A stretch of DNA of 64,000 nucleotides, taken from the NCBI RefSeq assembly GCF_040183065.1, contig NC_091120.1, forward strand, positions 172,705,988 through 172,769,987, written 5' to 3'. This DNA is from Periplaneta americana. Taxonomy: Eukaryota; Arthropoda; Insecta; Blattodea; Blattidae. Below are positions 36,579 through 47,120 of this stretch, one piece after another; position 1 is the first letter of the stretch; each line of letters starts with the position of its first letter. The position numbers and the translations under genes were made by a program. Under the pieces are notes generated by a model. The model ran no database searches and was not told where the DNA came from. It saw nothing but the letters and a program-made list of their open reading frames with translations.

Positions 36579-36733
36579 GTTGTTTTGAATTTGTATACGG
36601 TTTTTTTTTTCCATAGTGAAACATTGGAATCATGACATTTCATATTAGACTAAACGTACGATTTCAAATTCTCTTCGATTTTGGAACCACAAAATTGTGA
36701 ACACACATAATATTTTATCACGAGCCGCCACTG
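35696..36733 (+). mobile_element. non-autonomous hAT element, 1038 bp (CAGTGGCGG group)
   Basis: Termini CAGTGGCGG...CCGCCACTG with a perfect 8-bp TSD CCTTACAC (35688-35695, 36734-36741). Contains an (ATT)n array (36507-36576) right after a short transposase-like peptide. Confidence 0.92.
36422..36505 (+). pseudogene. short hAT transposase-start remnant
   Basis: Begins MNYVQVILNSKELGKLAYEE and continues KLEIKRLSF, then dissolves into poly-Ile from the (ATT)n array. Layout and residues parallel the remnant at 32494 in the element with the same termini. The assignment to a hAT transposase is inferred from that parallel and the element context. Confidence 0.35.
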
Positions 36734-36741
36734 CCTTACAC

Positions 36742-37047
36742 AGTATGGTCTACTGTTCGAGTTGTATTGTATAACTTCTATAATATATAACTTCTTCCCA
36801 GGGTACCTATCAAAAGAAACTGAGTACTGCGAAGTATAAAAAAGTGCAAATATCTGAGTGGTTTGGGGAATGAGAAACTGTGGCTCATCTAAGAATACGA
36901 AACTGTAGTCACAACTGTGTGCAATTTAATAAAAATCAAGGATGACGTATATAAATTACGTAAATCTACAATGTGAGACCTCCACTATTCCTCTTTCAGC
37001 AGATAGTCATTACAAGAAATTTCCTTGTCCCCTAAAATCCAGTTGCT
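36742..37047. other. no gene seen
   Basis: Short AT-rich interval between the hAT element and the SINE. Confidence 0.5.
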
Positions 37048-37058
37048 AACAACCAGAG

Positions 37059-37290
37059 GTCGACCTGGTTGGCGAGTTGGTATAGCGCTGGCCTTCTATG
37101 CCCAAGGTTGCGGGTTCGATCCCGGGCCAGGTCGATGGCATTTAAGTGTGCTTAAATGCGACAGGCTCATGTCAGTAGATTCACTGCCATGCAAAAGAAT
37201 TCCTGCGGGACAAAATTCCGCCACATCCGGCGACGCTGATATAACCTCTGCAGTTGCGAGCGTCGTTAAATAAAACATAATTTCAATTTC
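37059..37290 (+). mobile_element. tRNA-derived SINE, family 2 (232 bp)
   Basis: The head GACCTGG...CCAGGTC still forms a perfect 7-bp acceptor-like stem. The D-arm region is GAGTTGGTATAGCGC and the B box GGTTCGATCCCG. The body has ATTTAAGTGTGCTTAAATG and GGCGACGCTGATATAACC, and the tail is GTCGTTAAATAAAACATAA. Perfect 11-bp TSD AACAACCAGAG (37048-37058, 37291-37301). Confidence 0.93.
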
Positions 37291-37389
37291 AACAACCAGA
37301 GTTATATCAGTGAACTTATAATCCACTACTTACTGTTAGCGTGTTCAATACAAAACCATAGAGGAAATTACGAAAGTGTAAGCATTATT

Positions 37390-37493
37390 CACTAAATTTA
37401 CGGAAATTTTTTATGGTACGGATTATCCGATTTTTTCGATTAACCGTTCAGTCCATCCCCTTCCTTACCACGGATAATAGAGGTTCTACTGTA
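37390..37493 (-). mobile_element. pogo/Tigger-like terminal fragment
   Basis: Ends ATAATAGAGGTTCTACTG followed by TA. Read inward this is CAGTAGAACCTCTATTATCC, the terminal style of pogo/Tigger elements as I know them. The opposite end was not found. Confidence 0.4.
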
Positions 37494-38134
37494 AATAATA
37501 AAAAAGGATTAGTGGGAAAAAATAATAAAGCAGGGGAAAGTATGTAGAAGAAAAATATGATGAAGGATAAGAAAAGCGTTAAGGAAGACCGCTGTAAAAA
37601 GAAGAAAATTAAGATGAGAAATAGAAAAAGGAAAGGAATAATAATTATGATAAGAAAGAGGAATTATGAAAAGGAGACTGGAGCTGAAGAAGAAACTGAC
37701 AGCAGCTGTGACGCTATTCTGTTGATTGGTTTGCTTCTCCGTTCTTGACTAGAGACGCAAGCGCAGATCGCACATGGCTTACGAACCATAATCACTGTGA
37801 CTGTGGTCGTGGTGAGGTTTGCACGTGTTGCCGCTGGGTCGTTCCCGGTTGTACCTGCTCCTCGTAACAGTAACATAAGGTAGGATAAAATTAGCATAAA
37901 CTTGTGTTGTGACATCTTAGTCAATGAATCAAGGAACATTCATCTCGCTATACGAAGACAATTTGATTAGTTGTTAGTAGTGTTAGTTTTTTTGAGTTAC
38001 GTGTAGTGAGAAGGCATGGGACTTCACTTGTATTGCTTTTCATTGCGCAACTTGAAGAAAGACTTCTAGTGGCGATCTTACCTTAAAGAGTCGAATATTT
38101 CTACTAGGGGTTTATTGCTAGTTGTAACATATGA
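37494..38134. other. no gene seen
   Basis: Purine-rich stretch (37500-37690) and unrecognised sequence; open frames there reflect the A/G bias. Confidence 0.5.
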
Positions 38135-38145
38135 CTGTAGGTTAA

Positions 38146-38377
38146 ATGTTAAATGTTATGTTTTATTTAACGACGCTCGCAACTGCAGAGATTATATCAG
38201 CGTCGCCGGATGTGCCAGTATTTTGTCCCGCAAGAGTTCCTTTACATGCCAGTAAATCTACTGACATGGGCCTGTAGCATTTAAGCACACTTAAATGCCA
38301 TCGACCTGGCCCGGGATCGAACCCTCAACCTTGGGCATAGAAGGCCAGCGCTATACCAACTCGCCAACCAGGTCGAC
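38146..38377 (-). mobile_element. tRNA-derived SINE, family 2 (232 bp, inverted)
   Basis: Inverted copy of 37059-37290 with the same length. Perfect 11-bp TSD CTGTAGGTTAA (38135-38145, 38378-38388). Confidence 0.93.
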
Positions 38378-38445
38378 CTGTAGGTTAACTATAATAACCT
38401 AACAGAAGTTACACCAAAGGGTAAAATAGGGTTTCAATATTTGGA

Positions 38446-38447
38446 TG

Positions 38448-38501
<54 letters not shown>
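38446..38501. repeat. (AAT)n microsatellite
   Basis: About 18 AAT units. Confidence 0.95.
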
Positions 38502-38638
38502 TAAAAGTTGTCACTGATTACCTTTCCAATTTTTTACTGCTTTAATTTTTAGGAAATTATCTGGTTGTCTAGTTTCGAAGTGTTGTTCTTCATCGTCCAA
38601 AGCCTAGTAAATAAGTTGAAAAGTTAATCAGTGATATA

Positions 38639-39423
38639 CTTACTTACTGGCTTTTAAGAAACCCGGAGGTTCATTGCCGCCCTCACATAAGCCCGCCATT
38701 GGTCCCTATCCTGAGCAAGATTAATCCAGTCTCTACCATCATATCCCACCTCCCTCAAATCCATTTTAATATTATCCTCCCATCTACATCTCGGCCTCCC
38801 CAAAGGTCTTTTCCCCTCTGGCCTCCCAACTAACACACTCTATATGCATTTCTGGATTCGCCCATACGTGCTACATGCCATGCCCATCTCAAACGTCTGG
38901 ATTTAATGTTCCTAATTATGTCAGGTGAAGGATACAATGCATGCAGCTCTGCGTTGTGTAACTTTCTCCATTCTCCTGTAACTTCATCCCTCTTAGCCCA
39001 AATATTTTCCTAAGAACCTTATTCTCAAAAACCCTCAATCTCTGTTCCTCTCTAAAAGTGAGAGTCCACGTTTCACAGCCATACAGATCAACCGGTAATA
39101 TAACTGTTTTATAAATTCTAACTTTCACATTTTTTGACAGCAGACTAGATGACAAAAGCTTCTCAACCGAATAATAACAGGCATTTCCCATATTTATTCT
39201 GCGTTTAATTTCCTCCCGAGTGTCATTTATATTTGTTACTGTTGCTCCAAGGTTATTTGAATTTTTCCACCTCTTCGAAGGATAAATCTCCAACTTTTAT
39301 AGTTCCATTTCGTACAATATTCTGGTCACGAGACATAATCATATACTTAGTCTTTTCGGGATTTACTTCCAACCTTATTTCTTTACTTTCTTCAAGTAGA
39401 ATTTCCGCGTTTTCCCTAATCGT
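38639..39423 (-). mobile_element. LINE family A, 5'-truncated copy 3 with TSD
   Basis: Minus-strand copy of 785 bp with the family 3' end (ACTTACTTACTGGCTTTTAAG on this strand). It is bracketed by a perfect 15-bp direct repeat TTAATCAGTGATATA (38624-38638, 39424-39438). The coding region is broken into at least two frames (38654-38836 and 38916-39293), both matching the 33330-33866 peptide. The longer frame reaches further upstream (FREEQRL.., NDTREEIKRRINMGNACYY). Confidence 0.9.
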
Positions 39424-39599
39424 TTAATCAGTGATATATAAGTGTATATATCAGTGATATATGTGTTAAAAATATATATAGAATAATGAAGATGAAAGTT
39501 GTGTTGAGGAGTTCCTGTAGATTATGTCGGTATTGTTAATATATTGCATCATTCCGTGCAATGTGATAAACTCGGTAAGTTATTTTTATTAAACAATGG

Positions 39600-39989
39600 C
39601 GTTGCGATTTCCGCAGGAGGGAACTTCATTAGAAAGACATTTAGCTAAATTTTCGATGTTTATTAATTGATTTGTTTTTTAAGTGTTATCATTCTTTCTT
39701 TTATTATAAACAATAGATAGAGGCCTTTTTAGCAGGAATCGACAATATTTTTAATTCACTAGTTCATTTGTTTTTTAATTAAGCACACTTTCTTTCGTTA
39801 TAAACAATACAATATATAGGTATCATTAGAAGCGATTCAATTTTTTTTGTTTGTTTGTTTTTAAATCTATTATTATTTCTCTTATTATAAATAATAGAAG
39901 AATACATGGAGACTTCACTAGAAGCAATCCAAAATTTCCGACATTTTGTAGTTATTTTTTATATTTATCACCAATTCTTTTAGTGTAAA
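39600..39989. repeat. diverged minisatellite, ~110-bp units
   Basis: Four diverged units built of TTTGTTTTTTAA, TTTCTTTTATTATAAACAATAGA and CATTAGAAGCAATC. Further units lie at 41335-41420 and 42531-42640, so the array is interrupted by the two elements between. Confidence 0.7.
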
Positions 39990-40672
39990 CAAGCGGTGAC
40001 CAAAACTCGAGCTGCAGTGATTACATGCGACAGACAGCCTATGAAGTAAGGAGACGGAGGAAAGGTACTTGGCATGAAAACTACAACCAGTGGTGGTTCC
40101 TGTACTAACATCTTGATCTAACCCGCAGATAAAAATCTCAAGCTTTGCTGTATCAGTAATGTCGCTGCTGTCATCAAGAGCCAGTGAATATATACGATTT
40201 TTCTTGCTTCTTTTTTAACTTCCTCTTAAATATAATTATGAATTTTCTGAATCCTTCTCTCGATACTTGGCCGAGAAATTCGTAGTTTTTCAAAATTAAA
40301 AACTTCTTATGAACAAGTTATTTAAGCTATTTTAATCACAACTCTTTTGAGAAATTCTACTCTATTTAAAGGCTTTAGAGCACGAGATATTTCAAACCCC
40401 ATTAGATAGCTGACTTCCTTACAATTATTTATGTTGTCTTTCTCTTCCTGGCTATGATTTGAGACTTATGTCAATTCCTGGCGTGCAATATTGAATCAGT
40501 TTTTCTACAATATTATTATTAAATGAATAACTAATAAATAGTTACCCTCATCTAAAGATCAAGAAGATTAAAATTGAAATAAACCCTAATAATTTTATCC
40601 TTCTAGGGAGATCTAAAAATATCAAAATTCATGCACGTACAGGAGAATTATATAAACACATACTTAGCGATC

Positions 40673-40709
<37 letters not shown>

Positions 40710-40963
40710 TTTATTTTATTGGGTTATTTTACGACGCTGTATCAACATCTAGGTTATTTAGCGTCTGAATGATATGAAGGTGATAATGCCGGTGAAATGA
40801 GTCCGGGGCCCAGCACCGAAAGTTACCCAGCATTTGCTCGTATTGGGTTGAGGGAAAACCCCGGAAAAAACCTCAACCAGGTAACTTGCCCCGACCGGGA
40901 TTCGAAACCGGGCCACCTGGTTTCGCAGCCAGACGCGCTGACCGTTACTCCACAGGTGTGGAC

Positions 40964-41036
<73 letters not shown>

Positions 41037-41334
41037 TTCATTATTCAGCGTGACAATTAATGTTTCTATATACTCCTAATTGAACCGTTGAGCAAAGTAA
41101 ACATATTACATTTTCTTCGACAGAATAACAAAAATGTTCTCTTCTCATTCTTTAAGAAACCACCTCTTATTGCTTGTAGAGACAAAATTTGTAGAGCGAT
41201 ATGATAGGCCTATAACCACGGCTTGCTTTTAGTACGTGAATGAAACACACAGCAATATACAGGAATCTCCTCGTACCCGTTTGAATGTCTGTGGTTACAC
41301 GATGTATTCACGACACCCGCTTTGGTCACCGCTG
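39990..41334. mobile_element. TIR element inserted in the minisatellite
   Basis: The left end AGCGGTGACCAAA and right end TTTGGTCACCGCT are inverted repeats. It is flanked by TTTAGTGTAAA / TTTAATATAAA, an imperfect 11-bp direct repeat inside the minisatellite unit. Near the left a second terminus-like CAGTGGTGGTTCC occurs (40093). It carries a SINE and (AAT)n arrays (40674-40710, 40964-41033). No transposase seen. Confidence 0.55.
40711..40963 (-). mobile_element. SINE family 1 (copy e), inside (AAT)n
   Basis: Complete minus-strand SINE, from the tail (TTATTTTATTGGGTTATTTT) to the head (CCACAGGTGTGGAC), with (AAT)n immediately on both sides. The target was therefore a microsatellite. Confidence 0.92.
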
Positions 41335-41420
41335 GTTTAATATAAAGGGGCCGCATTAGAAAGGATAAAAGATTTTGGAATTTTCTTAGTTTATTTTTAA
41401 GTGTGTTGCAGTTTCTTGTA

Positions 41421-42528
41421 CAGGGACATCATTTTATTTTTACTTCAATTTTTATTGTACCTGAGTTTTTGAATGTACTTCACTCTTACCCCTTCTACTA
41501 ATGAAGTTCGAACTGTCCTCCACACAGAATCAAGGCCGCATATAGTAAACAGCACTGAGTTAGTGAGTATAGTACGTTCCAGAAATATGTTCGCATTTTC
41601 CAGTGACGAAAGGGCTTTCAATATTGAACCATATTTTCACACAGCTACTGTCCGTTTGCCTACGTCGCATCCCGATTTCCCCCCACCTGCTTCTGCTCGT
41701 CCTTCTGTAAAGGCTAGAGACTGGGCTTTATTAGCTCTTTTCTGAAAACATTAATTTCTTTTAGGAATTGGACGTTTACGTAATATTATACCGCTGTTTA
41801 AAATAACTTAAATAAAAGGGTCTCGTTAAGTAATTAACTGTCCGTGAATGTCCTCCCTTTCTACGATCCTGCGGCATGACCATTTGGACGGACAGTAGAT
41901 AGCATGTCTGAATAATTTTATCTGTGCGGGTCGGGCAGAAGTGAAGATTGAATTTACAGTACGTAATGTACTCTTTTATGGAGTAGGTACAGAATTATTT
42001 CAACATAAGTTACTAGTACGAAGGACGAAACTGGCAATTGGAATTAGATGCAATAATCTATAGTGCGATAATATACACAAAAGAACTGAAGCCTGTATCG
42101 AAATGAACGGCCACCATTTTCAAAAATGTGTTTAAATATCCATATTATGATTATTTTTCAATTTAACTTCATTCTCTATATTGTACGCTAATGTGCTGTA
42201 GACAGTATAATATACACTGCATAATGAATACGTTCGCATGGATAACTCAGTTTGTGAGTAAAAACACTTACTCTTAATACAGTACTGCATTTTGATTAAA
42301 CAAAAACCTAATGAAAATTATCGAACTCAAAATCGCGACATTTCCTAGTTTACGTAAATGGATGAACTACTTTTCTTTCCTCCTATACCTAGTAAAGTGA
42401 CTTGGTTGTTTTACGTCAGTATCATCGAACTACAGTCATGGAAGGAGGTAGCAAACGGTGTTTCCGAGTCTCTAAAGTATAGCCAGGTTAATATTAAAAA
42501 TATTAGTAAAAATAAAATGATGTCCCTG
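41421..42528 (+). mobile_element. TA-flanked TIR element, 1108 bp (copy 1)
   Basis: Perfect ~24-bp terminal inverted repeats (CAGGGACATCATTTTATTTT...), flanked by TA on both sides, pointing to the Tc1/mariner superfamily. Copies lie at 47121-48198, 34696-35641 and 62927-64000. It is non-autonomous but keeps a transposase-like N-terminus at 41587. It is inserted in a minisatellite unit. Confidence 0.92.
41587..41745 (+). pseudogene. transposase N-terminal remnant
   Basis: From ATG the frame reads MFAFSSDERAFNIEPYFHTA and then loses similarity before a stop at 41743. Copy 2 reads MFAFSSDERAFNIESYFRTG and copy 4 MIAFSIEERTYI. The pattern F(S/T).EER.FI.E.YF is what I know as the helix-turn-helix start of DUF4817-type insect transposase proteins. 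About 20-25 codons are kept. By-eye assignment. Confidence 0.45.
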
Positions 42529-42640
42529 TATTATAAGCAATAGCTTGGTGTATCATTAGAAAGAATTCTAAATTGTATACATATTTTTAACCAATTAATT
42601 TGTTTTTAAAATAGTATTAAATATTCTTATAATATGAAAC

Positions 42641-43159
42641 TGTATTCATCTGCATCATATAATCCAGAACAGACTTGGCTGTGTCTCATGTTAATCAGTC
42701 AAGAAGTTTTAAAATATCACTTCGTAGTCCTCTGAATTTTCCGATGCCGGTATGCTAATGATAGTGAGTAAATAGAACAGTCTAGCTTTCTTCTTATATA
42801 CCTCATCTTGCGGAAAACATTCTATTTCGATATTTGCATGGACACGCATTTTTCCAGCATCCCCGATATACCGAATGCATACAATAATATATGTAAATAT
42901 ACAGTTATTTCTTAGAAATCGTAGAACTAGTCAATGAACCGGGAATTATTCACATGAAATATCATTTGGTATTTCTGTATAATTGAGGTACCAAAGGAAA
43001 GTAGGAATGTATTCACGTATTTGGCTTCTAGTCGAGTCATACGTGCCGTAAACAAAACAGAAATTGAACGGTCTCCGAGTCTGTGCAGATCCTGTCAAAT
43101 TGGACACCAGATATTTCACGGGAGTAAAAGGCGATCGGAGCGCAGTATCTACCACACCA
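42641..43159. other. no gene seen
   Basis: Unrecognised AT-rich sequence. Confidence 0.5.
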
Positions 43160-43445
43160 CCCCATTCTAACGCGTTTGTGCCTCAAGTACCAACGCCTTG
43201 GTCGTCCACCCAGGCGGCCCGATTCAATTCCCTGTCAGGTCGTGATAGAATTAGCAATGGAAAAAAGCAGACGTTGAAGAAGGTTTTTCTCGGAGTACTT
43301 TCATTTCCCTCTATTATTCTACCAACACACTCCACTTATCTCTCATTTTCTCTGCAGTGGTTGAATGGTCAGACCTTACAGCCTGATACGCAAGCGGTCC
43401 ACGTTAGAGTCTCGTATTTTTATCGCCGGGTCCTTAATACAAATA
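43160..43445 (+). mobile_element. two degenerate SINE-like heads (family 4)
   Basis: CCAGGCGGCCCGATTCAATT (about 43210) and GTGGTTGAATGGTCAGACC...ACGCAAGCGGTCC (43358-43425) resemble the tRNA-like head at 46513. The text between has the SINE-body style TTTTTCTCGGAGTACTTTC. No TSD found. Confidence 0.45.
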
Positions 43446-43564
43446 GTACTGCTCGGAAAAAGGAGGAATAGGAATTATTTTGACTATTACACTCTTACTA
43501 CGTCATACTACTTTTGACCAATAAAACGGTACGAAAGGACGTATTTCAACCAATCATGGCTGCT

Positions 43565-43652
43565 TATCGCACAATTTTATCGCGTCCCTAGCATTTGTTT
43601 AATTTTATCGCGTCCCTAGCATTTGTTTAATTTTATCGCGTCCCTAGCATTT
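43565..43652. repeat. 28-bp tandem repeat, three units
   Basis: TTTTATCGCGTCCCTAGCAT followed by TTGTTTAA repeats three times. The equivalent position at 44560-44625 has two units with CGCTTCCC instead. Confidence 0.9.
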
Positions 43653-43696
43653 GTTTCTTTGTTTGCCAACATTTGAAACTGCGCTGGTCTGGACGT

Positions 43697-43699
<3 letters not shown>

Positions 43700-43744
<45 letters not shown>
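43700..43744. repeat. (AT)n microsatellite
   Basis: About 22 AT units. Confidence 0.95.
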
Positions 43745-43750
<6 letters not shown>

Positions 43751-45146
43751 CAAACCACTCCAGTCGATGCACAGCAGTTTCAAATATGACTCGCATTGGC
43801 ATTCAAGAACAAGAATTAATAAAAATCACTGATCATACCTATGCATCTTCTGAAATCCGATTTACAAATAAATGAAGAGCACCATTCGGAAATCCTGAAT
43901 AAGTTGAATACACCATGTAGGCCTAAATCAACGAGTTCCACTTCTATTACGCACACGTCCAATATAACATCAATTGAACCACCAACCACAATCAAATTTG
44001 AAAATTATACATTCAATAATTATTCCTTTTAAAATTATTCATGTTTATTTTTTATGTCATCGTCGTTAATTAAAACTTTTCTAACACTTGTGTATATTAG
44101 TTAGGTTATGTTATAGCTTCTGCTCTGAGAGGATAAAAAGAACTTCTGCTATATGATAATATGGATAGTCACGTATCAGAGATTGTTTAATATTAAGATT
44201 TATTGAATAGTAATCATTAGTGTGTCTGTATAAAGACACTACTGCCATCTAGCATGCATCTAGCGTAATATTTGTAATGTTGAGATGGTACAATAATATA
44301 TTTGAAGACAGTTGTATTTTCGTAAGTCAATTAATATTTTATTGTATTGGAGTACTTCGTTACTTCTAATCTTTATATACTTTCTTCTAATCGTGTAATA
44401 GTCAATTAAATCCCACTCGAGTTTTGATTTTCTCTAGATAAATCAAAACGTCTAGTGAGATTACTGTTGACTATTACACTTTTACTACGTCATACTACTA
44501 TTGACCAAGAAAATGGTACGAAAGGACGTCTTTCAACCAATCATGGCTGCTTATCATACAATTTTATCGCTTCCCTAGCATTTGTTTAATTTTATCGCTT
44601 CCCAAGCATTTGTTTCTTTGTTTGCCAACATTTCAAACTGCAAATTCTTTACGGTCCTATAAAATATGTTTTGCGATCGTAATAGATAGTCGACTGAAAA
44701 TGGCGGCTCCGTTCAAACATTTTGGTGAAGGTAACATTAGTGAAATATAATTTTAGTAAGTCAATTAATATTGATTTTATTGTATTAGATTACTTTATTT
44801 CTTCTAATGTTTATATACTTTCTCATATTTTTATCATCTTCCTACCATCTGTTTCTATGTTTGCCAACATTTCAAACTGCAAATACTTCACGGTACTATA
44901 AAACATGCTTTGCGATCGTAATTTGTTTATAGCACAGACGGTCAACTGAAAATGGCGGCTCCGTTCAAACATTTTGGTGAAGCTAACATTAGTGAAATAG
45001 AATTTCAGTAAGTAAATTAATATTTTATTGTAGTAGAGCATTTTATTTCTTCTAATCTTTATATACGCTCTTCTAATCGTGTAATAGATTTCGCAGTGAT
45101 CACATGGGGTCTATAGAATTCGAGAGGGGTGTGCTACAATTTAGAG

Positions 45147-46328
45147 CAGTGATGTCAATTGATGCCCATGGGAGCAAGCGCGCGCTTTAGAGCTCAGGAG
45201 AGCCTGAGCGCTTTACAGCTGAAAGGAAAGAGACAGACGAGAGAGATAGTATATGCCGCTTGGTCGAGTTATATACAGGGATGGCCAGCACTGATTCAAT
45301 GGATAAAGGGAAGAGAACTTATTAAAACTGTATCCATGTTAATTTTTAAATATGTCTGAAAAGTATAAGTGCATTATAAGAATATAGTTTTGTAAGTTTT
45401 AATTTTATTGCTCATTTTTCACAAGTTAAATTTTTTATTCAAAAGGAATATTTTTTCAATTTTTTTTATAGAAAAGTGAAATTTTCAGATATAGGCCTAT
45501 TTATTTAGTAGCTAGCCTTACATTTACTGAATCAACGTTGTCGTAAATCTAAAATACCGTAATTACGTATTACTGACGATAGTGTATTACAAATTTGAAA
45601 ATATTCGCATGGAAAATTAATGCTTGTAAGAAAATGAATTAACAAAGCAACTACTGTCACATCATAAGAAAAAGATATGTGCCATGTGTTATAAAAATGT
45701 CAGCTCTATAGCTTCAGCAGGTTTCGAGAAAATAATTTAATATTCTGATGATAGGAAGTTGCTCACCAATATCACCTTAAAAGCATAATGCGATAAGAGT
45801 TTTGTTATGTAATATTAGTTACATTTAAAACATATACAGTACCTTGGTAACTTTGCTTTGTACTATAATTTTGTTTTGATTAGTTCATTGATTACTTTTA
45901 TAAGGGTAAAGATACCACCAAGATCAATTCCAACTTATCATGGCATACTCAGTCTCTTTTTTTGGGGGGGGGGATATCACTTTCTTTATGAATGATATGT
46001 TTCATTCACTTAGTACAGTATAGTTGTTGGTACTATGGAATTTATGTGAATATTCCTTCTTAACTCTTTATTATGTTATTATTGTTTAAAACACAATTGC
46101 AATATCAAGAAGTTGGTGTAAATACTTTTATTTTGCAGACAATATAGATAATATCAAATAGAAAGGAGCCATATAAAAATAACGACATAAAATTTCACGT
46201 TCCGTTTGAAATTTGTGCACCACTGTTTTCTTAATCCAACAGGCTACTTATTCCTCCTTCCGTAAGTAGCGCTTGATGCCCACGCACTACGTCAAGGTCA
46301 GAAAAATGCGCTTGCTTTGACATCACTG
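45147..46328. mobile_element. non-autonomous hAT element, 1182 bp
   Basis: Termini CAGTGATGTCAA and inverted TTGACATCACTG. Perfect 8-bp TSD ATTTAGAG (45139-45146, 46329-46336). GCGC-rich blocks follow both ends (AGCAAGCGCGCGC; AAATGCGCTTGCT). No transposase recognised. Confidence 0.9.
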
Positions 46329-46512
46329 ATTTAGAGGATGTTTTCGATTATTTTAGTGATGCGACAAACGCAAAATATCGAAATTTTATCTCAGCTGGCC
46401 CTGTACATTAAATAATAATGTGCATGGGAAAGCATTCAGAACATCGTCCGCAGCCTAGCCAATAGAATGGGCTTAATTTGAAGACGACATTAAATTACTG
46501 GTAAATTAATAG

Positions 46513-46665
46513 TAAGTTAAGTGCAGCCCTGAGGTGGTTGAGTGCTCAGACCTTCAGCCTGTCACGCAGGCGGCCCGGGTTCGAGTCCCGATGAAAAATC
46601 TATAGTGACACTTATGGCGAACAAGGTCGCAGTTGGGGATTATTTCTCGGGGTTCTCCCGTTTTT
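46513..46665 (+). mobile_element. tRNA-derived SINE, family 4
   Basis: tRNA-like head GTGGTTGAGTGCTCAGACC with B box GGGTTCGAGTCCC, then GGCGAACAAGGTCG and TTCTCGGGGTTCTCCCG. The 3' border is unclear. The GC-rich segment that follows (46730-46860) is unexplained; the remaining interval 46337-47118 shows no gene. Confidence 0.65.
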
Positions 46666-47120
46666 CCCCATATTAAGCATCTACATTATTCCGTCAACAT
46701 TTCTCCAATTCGTCTTTATTCCATAGCATTCCCCGATCGCCGACTGGCGACGCACGGAGGGGGCTGGCCTAGGGACGAGGGGAGTTGCCTGCTCGAAACC
46801 TGGGTACGCAGCAAGCCCCTACAGTCTCGGCTGCGCGGAGCGAGGAAACCGGGGCAAATTGAACGCTGCGCTTGCCGCCATGATGTAGGAGAGCAGACGC
46901 ATAATAGCAGTACGTAAATCACACAATTTAACGCTGTGATGATCTAAAATTGACAGATTATGTCTATTTTCGACTTTTAACGTAAAATTAGGACGAAATA
47001 AATGTATTCAAAGTTTCATTGATATGGGTCAGAGCATTAAAGGAAAGAAAATACGTACGGAACAATTGATAGAAAACATGCTCATACATCCATAAATAGG
47101 CCAACACAATACACATTATA

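Larger units (their letters stand above)
43479..45086. repeat. cluster of TIR/direct repeats
   Basis: TTGACTATTACAC opens blocks at about 43479 and 44465; its inverse GTGTAATAG closes them near 44402 and 45086. Shared text includes GACCAATAAAACGGTACGAAAGGACGT, written here in part as GGTACGAAAGGACGT, and CTGAAAATGGCGGCTCCGTT (twice, 44694 and 44946). Between the blocks (44410-44456) is an imperfect inverted repeat CACTCGAGTTTTGATTT / AAATCAAAACGTCTAGTG. It looks like two related TIR elements in tandem. Confidence 0.6.

Noticed and set aside
37059..37135. True tRNA gene with well-formed acceptor stem
   Set aside because: The sequence continues into a SINE body, has a retroposition TSD and a second copy of identical length; the anticodon loop is not canonical.
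40093..40110. Second hAT terminus CAGTGGTGGTTCC
   Set aside because: No inverted partner or 8-bp TSD could be found in the following sequence.
43565..43652. CRISPR-like spaced repeats
   Set aside because: The 28-bp units are directly tandem without unique spacers and the DNA is eukaryotic.
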